Below are positions 37,034 through 49,798 of a stretch of DNA of 64,000 nt, one piece after another (the first letter of the stretch is position 1; every line of letters begins with the position of its first letter). Made by a program: the position numbers and the translations under genes. The DNA comes from Tillandsia leiboldiana (taxonomy: Eukaryota > Streptophyta > Magnoliopsida > Poales > Bromeliaceae). The DNA lies in contig CM055075.1 of assembly GCA_029204045.2 (NCBI GenBank), positions 27,700,613-27,764,612 of the forward strand, in the 5' to 3' direction. The notes below the pieces were generated by a model. That model was not told the DNA's origin. It searched no databases and saw only the letters and a list, made by a program, of their open reading frames with translations.

Positions 37034-38889
37034 GATAAAATTACTTAATGCTGCTACTTAATGTCTCAGGTCGTCATCGAACTTTTTTCAGGTACCCAAG
37101 CATTAGATTCATACATTCTACTTGAAACATCTAACTGTTTAGCCATCTTCATAGGAAATCATTACAGTTTTCCTAAAATTATTTCCATGTGCTGTGCATG
37201 CCAAATGAAATAATGTTTATCTTTAACAACTGCAGTTCAAAATGTACTTCCAAGTTGAGAAAAAGATCTTCCTCCCAGGTTCTTATAACTTTCCAATGAA
37301 AGAAGCAGTTCATGTATGTTGGCTTCACTTTATTCATGGAGAAGCGGAAGCAATTCGAGTTCAGTGAAGCGAACATGAGTAATCGGCCCTCATGTATCTA
37401 ACCAGTATTCTGGAAGCATATTGGTTTTGTAGTTGCCTCTTCTTCTTTTTTTCTGCATCATGTGGGGTTTGAGCAGAGCTGTTTAAAAAAAGTAGTAGCA
37501 ATTATTTTATTTTCTTAGAAGTCTCTAATGCCATCACATACCATGAGGCAATGGTTGATCTCTGAGTTGTCATGCCGATTTAAAAGTTGGTGGCCCGTCG
37601 CAGGAGACCGATGCATCCAAACAGTCCTTTAGCTTCCACCAGTGATTCACATGGTGTCTATGAGTAAATAATGCACTTTTACATACGGCTCTTTTATCCT
37701 GCATCTGTAATGTTGTGCAGTTGCGGAGGTGACATGCTCATTCATTCAATTTCTAGCAGTTTGTGTTTAATTAAGGATAAATTGCATGTTTGGTCCTCAA
37801 ACTAGAAGACCGGTGACATTTTGATCCTAAAGATTTAAGAATGGTTAGAATCAAGCTCTTTATCAATAGGGTTAATTGCATACGGCTTCCTGTAAACATA
37901 TCGAATAGCAGATATATCCCTACAAAGGTCAACTTTTCATATTTATTTCTTCAAAAGTCTAACGTTATTCATATATATTTCTGCTGTCTATCTCTGTTAG
38001 AAAAATTTAGTTAACCATAGGTTAAATACTTAATCTTGGTTAGTTAGTGAGATAAATTTACTTTTTTATCTTTTTAGGTATTTTTTCACTATTTTTGGAG
38101 GATATTTTTAAAATGGTAAAACTGTCATTTCATATATAATTTGTTAAAAAATAAACAGTGAACTAACGATAATTAACTTAGGATTTATAATGAATAACGT
38201 TCGACTTTTGAAGACGATAAATATCAATTCATAACTTTGTAGGAATATATTTGCTATTCAATAGAGTACGGGAAACGTATCGTCTATCAGATTAATACCC
38301 ATCAATATATAGAGCTGATTTAGCAGTTTATGAATATTTTCGAACAAACAATAAAGATAGACTTATCTCACTTTAGTAGTTATTTAAATAAGTTGTTTGA
38401 TTTGATTTTAATAATTTTAAAAGGAAGAGTCAGAAATATCATAAATTAAATTTTAAGGCGAAAAGTATCACCAGTCCATTTATCTTTTAATTAATCAAAA
38501 ATTTTTTCCAGTGTTTCTAATTCTATCGTTGCAGATTTACTGTAACAATTAAGTATTATTTGTTAATTTAATCGCCTGGAGAAAAAAAGAAAAAAAAAAA
38601 AGAAAAAAAAAAAACCACCAACACCAGTTTCTTAAAACTTTGCGTTATTCAAATTGAAATTTGAACTTGAAGGCTGGATCGAAATTAGAATTAAACGTCA
38701 GAAACATAATTGTTACACTCGAATTTTCGAAACTGTAGTTGATAGAATCGTGGTTTCTCCACCGTTCGGTCCCAATCATACGCACTGCCCGTTTTCGTTT
38801 AACGGCGTAATGATGCGGTGAGTTTCCACTTTACAGGGCATTTTCGTAATTTTACGATTTCGACCCCAATATCGTAATTTTACATTTTG
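37034..38889. other. Spacer between TrmH and the RING gene (left copy)
   Basis: TrmH 3' UTR, then AT-rich DNA with one MITE (37869-38300) and an A-rich tract near 38583-38615. The first few hundred bases closely match the right copy. No further gene. Confidence 0.5.
37869..38300. mobile_element. MITE present only in the left copy
   Basis: Ends gggttaattgcatacgg and gattaataccc are inverted, with gaatagcagatatatccctac pairing with the complement of gtaggaatatatttgctattc. It is flanked by atcaata at 37862-37868 and 38301-38307. The matching site in the right copy (near 51111) lacks the element but keeps accc, which equals the element's last bases. Confidence 0.72.
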
Positions 38890-39005
38890 GTGCATTTTGA
38901 AAAGAGATCTTCCAGTCGATGTTAAGAGGTCTCCTCTCCCGTGGCTTCGAAGCGGGCGAAAGCGACGAGAGGAGAGAGAGAGAGAGGAGAAATGGAGGAG
39001 GGTTT
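38890..39005 (+). other. Start of the RING-gene leader, cut by the gap
   Basis: Matches 51699-51815, including the GA-rich leader and the first codons of the upstream ORF (atggaggagggttt). Coding sequence of the RING protein is not reached. This is the tip of the left contig, and it differs from the right copy by several one-base indels. Confidence 0.8.
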
Positions 39006-39105
39006 NNNNNNNNNNNNNNNNNNNNNNNNNNNNNNNNNNNNNNNNNNNNNNNNNNNNNNNNNNNNNNNNNNNNNNNNNNNNNNNNNNNNNNNNNNNNNNN
39101 NNNNN
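39006..39105. other. Assembly gap, 100 Ns
   Basis: Exactly 100 Ns, a conventional placeholder for a gap of unknown size. Apparent reading frames across it have no meaning. Confidence 1.
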
Positions 39106-39794
39106 TCTTAGTGCATATTTGTTTAGAAGCAAGCTATTGCTTCCTCCTCTTTAGATATAGGATAATAAGTGGTGCGGTTGGATCAAACATGCACATTGTC
39201 TTCTGTTCGGACACGTCAGAGATAGTGGATTATCTATTCTCAAGACAAGATGCCTAAGCATCAAAGCCTTGTTGGAGGGACTTAACCTAACAAACTGTCA
39301 GTGCTGTATTGAAAGTCTGCCTGACGGCTTTGGAAAGAGAGCGGACTTAAAGACGAAACTATAGGGAGTCTGGGGTTAGCGACGATCGCCACCACATGGT
39401 GGGTTATCTTGTTAGAGTGGAGTAGACGAATCTTTGACAAACGTAAACAATCGCTGGGTTACCCAGCGGCCGAGATATGCTCACTCAATAAAATCTGGAA
39501 GCATTATTGTTGTAACTACTTGTTTTTTTTTTCCTCCGAGGCCCGACTGTCTCAATTTTGTAGCCCAGTTCACCTCCTAAACGAATGAAGCGGTGGCATA
39601 CTAACTTGATCTCAAAAAGATATAAGGATAATAATCTCTTCTACTTTCTTTGTTGTAACCTCATCAAACCAAAGTAACTCAATTTGAGAACCACGTGTAA
39701 ATGTAAATGGAACATGGGCAACTCTCCTTGGCCAAAAAATACTGGTAAAAATTTCTTGTACATATAAGACTCCTACCTGAGTTATATGGCAAGT

Positions 39795-42700
39795 TTAATC
39801 TCCATTGATTCTCTTCTTTAGCATTCCAACAAACGCATCTCTTTCTTCTTGTGTCATCCCTTGAGTGGAGCAATCACCCACACCCCATTCCCGCGCCGCG
39901 CAAGCAATACTTATCTTGGATTTCTTTCTGATTCCTGTAAAATGATCCATACAATTAATTCGCAATCATACACTTCTTTCGCAATAAAAAACACAACTAC
40001 AAAGGTGGGTGTTGTTTCGAACTCCTTCCTCCGTACCTTCAGTGATACCTTTTTTGCTAAATGCTTTCTTATTGGCGCGAACGGAACTTCTGGTGGGTTG
40101 TTAACATGTTGGAATTCAAGAACCTTTTCTTGTAGTGAAGTGATTGAGAAAACTTTCTCACTCACACTCAGAATTTCACATTTACGGAGCGGTGAAAGTT
40201 TTTATGTCACTAATGTGTACGACCCTCCAACTTGGGAGGCTAATGATGATTTCTGTTCGAAACTTTTGCTTCTGAGGGATTCTTGTAAGGGTAGTTGGGT
40301 GGTCTGCGGTGATTTTATTTTACCAGAAGTCAAGATGAACGTAAAGGTAGAAGGTGGAGCAATAGGGCGACAAGTATGTTCAACGACCTTATCCACGAAC
40401 TTGCGCTTATGGATGTGCCTATGGTGAATCAATCATACACTTGGTCCAACATGCAACTGAATCCGACTCTTGCGAATCTAGATCGTTTCCTTATTTCGAC
40501 TTAGTGGGACGCAAAATTTCCACTTTCGAAAGTAGAGGTGGCTCTCTAGAATAACTTTGGATCATTGCCTATGTATCACGGACACTTCTATAAACCTCGC
40601 GTGTCCATATCGGACTCGTGTCCGATGTAGACACTTCTTGGCGCGCGTTCAATACGCATACAAGTAAAAAAGTATATATATTTAATTATTTTAGTTTTCT
40701 TATGTATATATAATGTAAGATGATAAATATTTTAGCTTTTTGATAAGTATATACAAATATTTTTTGAACAATATAAATAAATTATATATGGTAGAGTTTT
40801 TTTTTCTTAAAATACATGAACTACTAGTGAAAATTTTTATAAACTTTCATTTGTATGAGAAATAATAATATTTTACCAAAATTTATAGTTTATATATAAT
40901 AATATATTATTAAATTAATAATATTATAATTTGTTATCTGTGTTCATGCCGTGTCCATGTCCTAATTTTTTGAAAATGCCGAGTCATCGTGTCCGAGTCG
41001 TGTCGTGTCCCGTATCCCGTGTCAGTGTCCATGACGCTTAGATCATTGCTTAGATCATTGCCCAATTCTACTCTTCTTTGGTGATGGCAAGCAGGTTTTT
41101 TAGACTTGAAGATGTGTGGTTAAAAATGAAGAGTTTTTGTCAAGCCTCCCCGCTTGGTGGAAGGAATTGAGCCTCGCGGATCTATAGTGTTATCCTTTGT
41201 AGCCAAACTAAGACATTGTCGTAAACGTATACGAGCTTGGTGTGCGAACAACTTTTATAATATCTTGCAAGCGAAGTCAAAAATAATGCAAGAGATCCAG
41301 TGCATCGACAGGTTGGAGGAGTATCAGGGCCTGACAAAGGAGTTTGTGGAAAAAAGGAAGAACCTCCAAGGTAGGCTCTCACGTGTACTTGAGAACGAAG
41401 ATATTCTTTGAAAAACCCGAGCAAAACAACAATGGCTTCGAGAAGGGGATGGAAACACAAAGTTCTTTCAGACAATAGCCAATTGTAGAAGGCGCTCTAA
41501 TGCGATAGAGGTGGCCGAGGATAATAGGAGAAAAATTCACAACGAAGAGCAGAAGAAACAGTATTTCTAGAAATATTTTAAGAAGCTTTTTGCACCCGAG
41601 AACTACGATTCAACTGTGAATGGAGATTGGAGTGAACTTTTCCAAACTAGACGAGTGTCAAATCCAGAATAGTTGACTACTCCCTTTACCTTGGAAGAAA
41701 TTAAGAAGATTGTTTTTGAATTAGAAGGGGACAAGGCGCCAGGTCTAGACGGTTTCCCTTTAAGCTTCTGTCAGATTTTTTTGGGATGTGATCAAAGATG
41801 GCATATTCAATATTTTTCTTGAGCTGTATGAAAATCAGATATGTACTCGGCTACTCGCCCTATTGACTTCTCATACCTCTGTTTGATTCCTAAAAAGAAA
41901 GGTGTGGTTCGTGCCAAGGACTTTCGACCGATTAGCTTGTTGAATGGGATACAAAAAATAATATCTTAGGTAGTAGGGAACAGACTGGAAGGAGTTCTAC
42001 AAGATCTTATCTCCTCTTCCCCAATCAGCATTTCTCAAAGGCAGACTACTTTCGGATGCCATTGTCATGGCGAGTGAATTAATAGCGTGGGGATGTAAAG
42101 AGCATATTGAGGGTGTTGAGGTGAAGGTGATTTTGAGAAGGCTTATGATAAGGTTAACTGGCCATTCCTATTTAAGATCATGGAATGGTTGGGCTTTAAC
42201 GCTAAATGGTGCCGATGGGTGGAAGAATGTATTGTAATGCTAAGGTAGCTATGATGGTTAATGGCGAGAGTGAGTTCCAATTGGATCAAAACAAAAAGGA
42301 GAGTAAGGCAGGGTGATCCATTTTCGCCATATCTTTTTCTTCTGGTGCTGACTGCTTAGCTCAGATGACGGAATCGGCCAACTTGCACGATCTGATCAAG
42401 AGGATTGAACTATCTGAGGATTGTGTGGTGACACTTATCCAATATGCGGATGACACTTTTTTTTTATGAGGCGAAAAAGTATTTGAAGAACATACGTTTC
42501 ATGTGGAGCTTATTTTAGTGGGAATCAGAGGTGAAAGTTAATAAAGAGAAAACCGAACTGTTCTATATGGGAAGAAGACCGGGGAAGGATACTAGCCTTG
42601 CCAACTATCGGGAGTGGTAGGATAGGGCGTTTTCCAACTAAATATCTTGGGATTACCACTATCTAACAAAGCCTTACGCAGAGAGGACTGGGTAGGGATC

Positions 42701-45700
42701 ATTGATAAGATCCAAAGAGGATAGATGGATGGCAAGCAAAATTATTGTCTAAAGGAGGTAGACTAACGTTATTGAATTCAATACTAACTAACTTGCCACT
42801 CCTTTTTTTCTCCGTCTTTAAGGTACTGAAATGGGTTTATCAAACGGATTGAGACACTGCGGAGAGATTTTTTTCCGAAAATATGGAGTAGATGTTAAGG
42901 CCGGAGCGCGCATGGTACGTGGTAAGCTGTGTAGAGGTAAGAAATAAGGTGGACTGGAGAGCGAAAGATCTATCTACATGAATGATGCTTTACTTTCTAA
43001 ATGGGGGTGGCGTTTTTTTCACTGAACAAGATTTAAGATGGAATAATCTAATTAGAATGTTATATTACAAAAGGAGAAAACCTTTAAGTGAAGGAAGGTG
43101 GTTTCGACCTGCCTCTCAATGGTGGAAAAGTGTGTTTATCTACTAGGAAAATCTTCAAAAGTGGTACGTGCTTTTCTCTGGGGAACGAGCAATCAATTGA
43201 TTTTTGGTCGGATAGATGGTGTGGTGATGGATCATTGAAGACGCTCTTTCCAAATATCATTGATAAAGTGATATTGAATGAAATTTCAATCAATAAATAT
43301 TTTCTCCCTAACTGTTGGAGATGGAGAAAATTTTTGGGAGGGGTTAGTGCCGGGACATTGAGGGGTGATCACACAATCAGAGATCTTAAGGAGATGCTCA
43401 CAAATAGCCAAGTAGCAAATAGACCAGACGAACTCCGATGGAGATAGAATGCAAGGTTTAGTTTTAACGTTAAATCAATGTATATACTTATCAGATATGG
43501 GGGGTACGGGATGTCTCCCTACTGAAGGTTGGAAACTGAAAATACCGCTTACGGTAAAGATCTTTATTTGGTTAGCCCTTTGGAACCAATTATCTACTGT
43601 CGATAACGTAATCAAACGAGGGTGGTCGGGAGAACCGCAATGCGTGTTGTGCGGCAACAATGTCGAAATTGGTGATCACCTACTTGTGAGATGTGTTTTT
43701 TAGCATATTTTTAATACTCAATACGCTGAATAAAGGACACACCCAAGGGTCTGTGGTAGAGATTAGGGGAGTTTGGGAGCACTTGATGGAAAACGCCAAT
43801 CAAGAGGCTGCAATGAAGAACCTCGCTAGGGTTACAGCATGTTAGTGAATAATATGGCGGAAAAGAAATAATGTCATCTTTCGGAACCAATCATCAGATC
43901 CATTATTGACCGTTTAAACAAATAAGGGAGTAATGAAGAGAATGGGAATGAATTATGCGTTCCTAGGTGAGTTGGGCCAATGACAGGTCTTTTTATGGGT
44001 CTGTGTTCTTTTTATTATATTTTGTTTTCCGAGGGCCCTGTTGCCTCAACTCTTGTAGCTAAATTCATTTACTAAATGAATGAAGCGGGTAGCGAGTTTT
44101 CTCTCTCCTCTCTCTCTCAAAAAAAAAAAAACACGACTACGAAGCATCTAAATAGAGGATTACTGCTTATACTCTGATGTAAAGCACTTAATCCATCTAT
44201 AAAAGAGAATTTATTTAATCTTAACATTCAAATGAAAGCACAAAACTCGCTTATACTGGCGAAGATCAAACTGGTGAACAGTAACAATTTATATTCAGAT
44301 ATTTGTCGAGAAAGAAACAATTCATACCTCTCCTTATTCAATCTAGACTTCTCCAACAGCTCCTTAAGCACAGTAGAAGATTTGAATCGCGAGTCAAACT
44401 CAGAATACTTCTTTTGATTCTCCGCTTTAAAAGGAAAAAAACAATATTTGATGATGAAATTAAAGAAGAAAATATTCGAACATGACAAAAAGATAGTAAG
44501 CGGGGGCGCGAACCGTTCCATTTGTTGAGGAAATCAAACTGAGGGAGCTGAGGTCCGGGAACTGACTCCAACCCTGAGAAACCCGAGAGGAATACCGGCA
44601 TTCACTGCAAATCAAATGCCCGAAAACAGCATTATCCATCAATCATTTTCTCGCTTTTAAGAGAAGTGAAACTGAATTATGCTTAAGAATTTCTATAGGT
44701 GACAACAAACTGAAATTACGAGGAAATACATGCGAACCACTATTCATACTACAGAATTTTTTTTCTGAAAAATAAGAGGTTGTAATAATGTAAGATGTAA
44801 GATGATACCACATGCATGGTTATTGAGGGAATCAGTAAAAGTAAAACTTCAAAAATGCCCCAGTATGGTTCAAGTGAGTTGTAGTTTGCTATCTTATAAT
44901 AGGGTTAATTTCATTCAGTTTTTTTATAAATATATCGAATAATAGATATTTTCTAACAAAATTCAAATTTTTATATTTATTTCTTCAAAAAACCCTAAGT
45001 TGTTCATATATATCCCTATCGTCAATATCCGTTAAAAAATATAGTTAACCATATGTTAAATACTTAACTTTGGTTAGTGAGTAAAATAAATTTATCTTTT
45101 TATCCTTTCAGATATTATATTTAACCATATATATATTTTTTAACAATTAAAATTTTTTGAAAGAACAAAATTGATATTTCACTAATATTATGTTAAAAAT
45201 AAAATATAAAAAAATAAACTTTGTAGGAATATATCTGCTATTTGATATGTTTACAGAGAGCTGTATAAAATTAACCTTTTATAATAAATTGCAAATCAAG
45301 GAAGCATAAAGTATTTATATTTTATTATTCTGTGGTTTATACCGTAGAATATTCCGTTGTTTTTTCTACGAAATTTATTTTTGATAGAGAGAAAAGACAG
45401 CATGTTATCTATTTTGTTCATTTTTCAAATATAAATTCAGTTAACAATGTAAAGCAACTAGATTTTGATTTAATTTTTTTTTTTTCCTTTGAAATATTAC
45501 TTTTTATGAATTGTTGATGTGCTTGCAAATTTAACTAGGCACTGAGTACACGATCGAATCAAAATTATTGTAATAATTATGAATGTCAACACATTAATAA
45601 TATACAAACACAATATTACCGGAACCATAGTAATATTCTTTTCTAATAATTTATTAATTAATAATTTATTAAAGTATAAAAATTATAAAACTAATTTTAT

Positions 45701-45997
45701 TATTAATAGAGCAATTAAAAATATTAATTTTGATATTTTGAACCACATAGTGTAAAAGAATTAAGTAATTGAAAAAAAAAAAAAAAAAAGGAGTGCACCT
45801 GGAGTGGACCAAAGAAGGAAGGAAATGGAGGCAGCGGCGGGGAGGGACCAATGGAGAGCTCGAGAGGGAGAGGGGTTGGATCGATGACGTGGCGGAGTTA
45901 GGAGCGCGGAGTCGACGGTGGTGATCTTCCCGGTGGCGGCGATGGACGGAGGAGGAGCGCGAGTGGGCGCGAGGAACGACGAAGAGGAGAAGAGCAT
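39795..45997 (-). pseudogene. Second copy of the lumen-protein gene, frame broken; probable assembly artefact
   Basis: Exons at 45997-45799, 44604-44514, 44424-44328 and 39934-39795 correspond to the four exons of the left copy. Exon 2 is 91 instead of 90 bases (extra G in gagaggaatacc) and exon 4 is 140 instead of 139 (extra C in attcccgcg), so both are frameshifted. The extra bases sit beside short homopolymers and close to the contig tip, which favours sequencing error over real decay. Confidence 0.75.
40004..44130 (+). mobile_element. Second copy of the LINE (with nested MITE)
   Basis: Matches 26832-30965 base for base apart from numerous one-base indels (for example within gattttattttacc near 40315 and gtgaaggtgattttgag near 42125). 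The nested MITE occupies about 40569-41040. The reverse-transcriptase block is split into more frames than in the left copy. Confidence 0.85.
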
Positions 45998-46337
45998 CGT
46001 GATGTGTTCCCCCTTCGACGACGACGACGATGATGATGATGATGATGATGATGAAGATGAGGCCCCTAAAAATATCCTCAAAATTAAATGCCCGGGATAA
46101 TAATATCCCAGTAGTTCTTCGGACTCGGATCCAGTTGTTCGGTCCGACGTCTAATATCCGACCCGCTTTGTACCAAAAAGTAAAAATAAAAAATATTTGG
46201 AGACTCCCTATTAACCCATTTTTACAATGGGTATAAATTTTATATTTTAGATATTGATAGATTATATTTACTCACTTATATTATTATTTATTTAATATAA
46301 AAAAATTTAAAATATTATATTTTTGAATGATAGTGTG

Positions 46338-46374
<37 letters not shown>

Positions 46375-46854
46375 TTATAATAGAGCATACAAATAATATT
46401 TTTCTTCAAGTTATATTTTTTGACTGAGAGTTTTTAATTTGTTAATAAATTTAAGTACAATAAAATTTAAATTTAATTGTATTTGAATTTTATCCAGCAT
46501 TTAATTTGTTTTTTAAAAAACTTAATTATTAAAATTTAAAAAATATATAAAATAATTTGATTTGATTTTTTTTTTTTTTTTTGAAGATCTCTTTGTTATT
46601 AAAAAGAAATTTCTATGTTTATCTCAATTTTTTTAAAAAAATTTCTGATCATCAAGTTTCCACCCAAATTGAGTGTAAAAGAAGCCTCCGAACTTTTACC
46701 CGATCCATTTACGTTGGCTGACGAACGCTCCACAACTTAACCCGACCCGACCCAATCAAAATATCAACCGTTCGCCGTTAACGGTCGAACCCTTATCCAT
46801 TCCCTTTCCACCTTCTCGCCTTACCCTCTTCTCCCTCGTCTTCCTCCCTTTCAA
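45998..46854. promoter_or_regulatory. Divergent promoter (right copy)
   Basis: Same as 32839-33786 but with a shorter triplet tract (46015-46054), a contracted (TA)n at 46340-46372 and two rather than three cccga units before TrmH. Confidence 0.5.
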
Positions 46855-49798
46855 ATGATCGCCTCTAAAACCCTAACCCTCCCCTCCCTCACCCTCGCGA
46901 TCCATAGAACCCGGAACCAATCCCCCTCTCCCCTCCTCCTCCTCCTCCTCCTCCACCCTCTCCCCTCCTCTCCCCTTCGATTCCTAGGGCTAGGGTTTCA
47001 TGGATCCAACAAGCCCTTATCCGCGCGCTACGCCTCCGTCCCCGCCATGGATCCTCCCTCCGACGCCTCCGACGACACCGTCGAGGAGCTCCTCACCAAA
47101 GGGGACCGCATCGAGCGGCTGATGAAGATGGAGCGCCGCGCCGAGTTGCCGCCATTGGCGGAGGAAGTGCGGGGGCAGCGGCGGCAGTGGTTTCCGTATA
47201 TTGATGTTTTCAGGTCGGGGACGGTGGAGGTTTCGAGCAGGGAGGTGGTCGACGCGCTGGACCCGTACATCATGGATTCGAGGAAGGAGAGGATTCGGAG
47301 GGCGGTGGCGAACCGGAGCTACTCGGTGTGCTTGGTGGTCGAGGGCTTGACGGATTTCGGAAACGTGTCGGCGGCGTTCAGGTCGGCGGATGCGCTCGGG
47401 GTGCAGTCGGTGCACGTGATCTCCTGCGACAGCAGTAAAAGGTGCAGCTACACCTGAGGTGAAACGGCACGCCCTGTTCGACTCCTTTGATCTTTGAAGC
47501 AGTGTGGCATCGGGTTTCTCGTATCAATGTAACAAATTTGGATGATCTGGTTTGTTAGTACTTAGTCTGAAGATTGTGAGAGAGCTTGGGTTTGAGTAGA
47601 ATGTGCTTACTAGTGCCTATTTGGCCCAGCTTCTACTTCTTCTTCCAGCTACAACCTACAAAGTAATTGGTAAACAGGGAATCCTGCAGCTTCTACTGCA
47701 GCAGGAAACTGAAATGAGATTCGGGGTCCCAAAAGCAGAAGTTCCTAATTGGAGCTTTTACTTTTGCTGTAGAAAGAAGCTCGTCGGGGACCTTAGCATA
47801 GTGCTTCTCTTATTAATAGCATTATTCAAATAACATTCATCGAAATGCACTACACTCTACACAGCAGGAACAAACCCAGGGTGGGAAGCTCTGACGGGTC
47901 TAAAAGGCATTTGCTTGTTTCTGTTCCATGGGCGGAAAGGGATTGTCTACCAGTTTGTTAATCACTTATTGTTAGATATCTGTGGTTTGTAACAGGTATC
48001 GGGACAATCGGCATGTTAGCATGGGTGCTGAGAAATGGTTGGACATTGAGCTGTGGAATTCGCCGTCTGAGTGCTTTAGGGCGTTGAAAAAGCGGGGTTA
48101 TCGCATTGCAACAGCTCGCTTGGGAACTGATTCGGTATGAATTAATGTTCCATGCCTGTCTGATCACCTTTTTTGTCTCTCAATTCTGCAATGAACTTCT
48201 ATGTTTCCCATATGTGGCTGTTAATGTGGCATGTTTAATAGCTCATTTGCAACGCCTTTAGTAGCTTTTTATTCTTCAATGAGTTTGGTTTTTCATGTTT
48301 AGCACTCTATTCTTCAATCAAGATCAATTTAGAAGTTATCAAGATGGTTTACTTTCTTCTTTTTTTTTGAGAGAGAAAAGATGGTTTACTTTCTTTGAAT
48401 CAATAACTTCTTGATTCTTTCCCAGGCTTCTGTATATGACTTAGATTGGTCGCAACCAACTGCTATTGTTGTGGGAAATGAAAATATGTAAGTATCTTTT
48501 GTTTGTGCATATGTATTTGTCTTTCTGTGATTTGAAAATTCATTGCATTTGCGTTTGGTACAGTGAGATTCCTTGTTAAATGATTCCACACAAATCACAT
48601 GCTTTGCATGTTGATTCTCTTTGTTCTTTCTCGCTAGAGCACCAGAATAACTCTTTCTTTGTTATTAGTATTCATAATCAAGATCTGTGATAATTTTATG
48701 CTCTAAAATGATGATCTATGAACTGAATTTTACTCTATAGTTCGTCGCAGTTACACTATAGTTCGTCACATTAATAATTATTTTTCTGGATATCATTATG
48801 CCTTCGATCATGATTACATGAAAAATTGGTTCAGAATGGTTAACAAGGTGTGGAATGTGCTGTCCATCATTTTAAATTCTGTTTGAGCATTCTTATTCTG
48901 GCAATTCTATGTAGGCTTTGGGATGGCTTTATTAGCGAATGATGCTCTTTACTAGCGTGTAATTATCTTATTTTAATATTTCTTTGATGGATCCTATGAT
49001 AAATTTTATTGGAGTGCTCAATTTAGGTCGTTTCATCATTAAGATATTGCTTTGTGCGACATTTGTAGTGCTTTAATATATTACTGGTTTGGGTCGTTTT
49101 GTATTTATTGATAATTCATTTCTTTTGAAAAATTAAAAAGAGATAGAGATTTATTTTCAGCTTATTAGATCCCAATTTTTGCTGCATGGCAGGGGTATAA
49201 GCGAAGAGGCTTTGTCCCTTTCAGACTTGCATTGTATGCTTCCGATGAAAGGCATGGTGGATTCTTTCAATGTTTCTGTTGCAGCTGGCATTCTCATGCA
49301 CCATGCTGTGTGTGATAGAGTTTCTCGCCTTGTAAGAACAGGAACTTTCTCAGTTTATTTCATATATCTTTCCTTGTCTCGAGAGTAATGATTACCTTTA
49401 TGAATTTTGACGGTTTATTTTAAGTGATACCATGCTATTTCTGAGATCAGTTATCTTTCCCTGTTTGTTTCGAACAGATTCATATATTTTTGGCATTATA
49501 TTCATCTCTCTTTTATGTTAAGATAGTATTAAATCTGATAGACGATCATGTTTCCTATGTACTCTCTTTTTTTTAAAAAAAAATTCTTGTGAGTTATGAA
49601 TTGAATTATCGTCTTCAAAATACGAAGGGAATTATTATGAAATTGTAAGATAATTTGCAGGGTCTTCATGGTGATCTGATGCCTGAAGAAAGTGAGATCT
49701 TGCTTGCGGAGTTTTATTTGCGCCATAGGGAGAGCACAATCAGTATCGTTCACGAGTATGCTAGAAGGAAAGCGGAGAAGCTTATTGCCAAACTATAG
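46855..49798 (+). CDS. TrmH/SpoU-family RNA 2'-O-methyltransferase (right copy, probable allele)
   Basis: Exons 46855-47441, 47996-48134, 48426-48487, 49193-49331 and 49661-49798 give 354 residues, one more than the left copy because of an extra Leu codon in a (CTC)n run. A few N-terminal substitutions (SLTLAIH against SLSLSIH) are the only other protein changes I see; the three SPOUT motifs are identical. The frame is fully open. Given the gap structure I treat this as the other haplotype of 33787-37033, not a second gene. Confidence 0.9.

Noticed and set aside
38776..39257. Reading frames crossing 39006-39105
   Set aside because: They run through 100 Ns and have no meaning.
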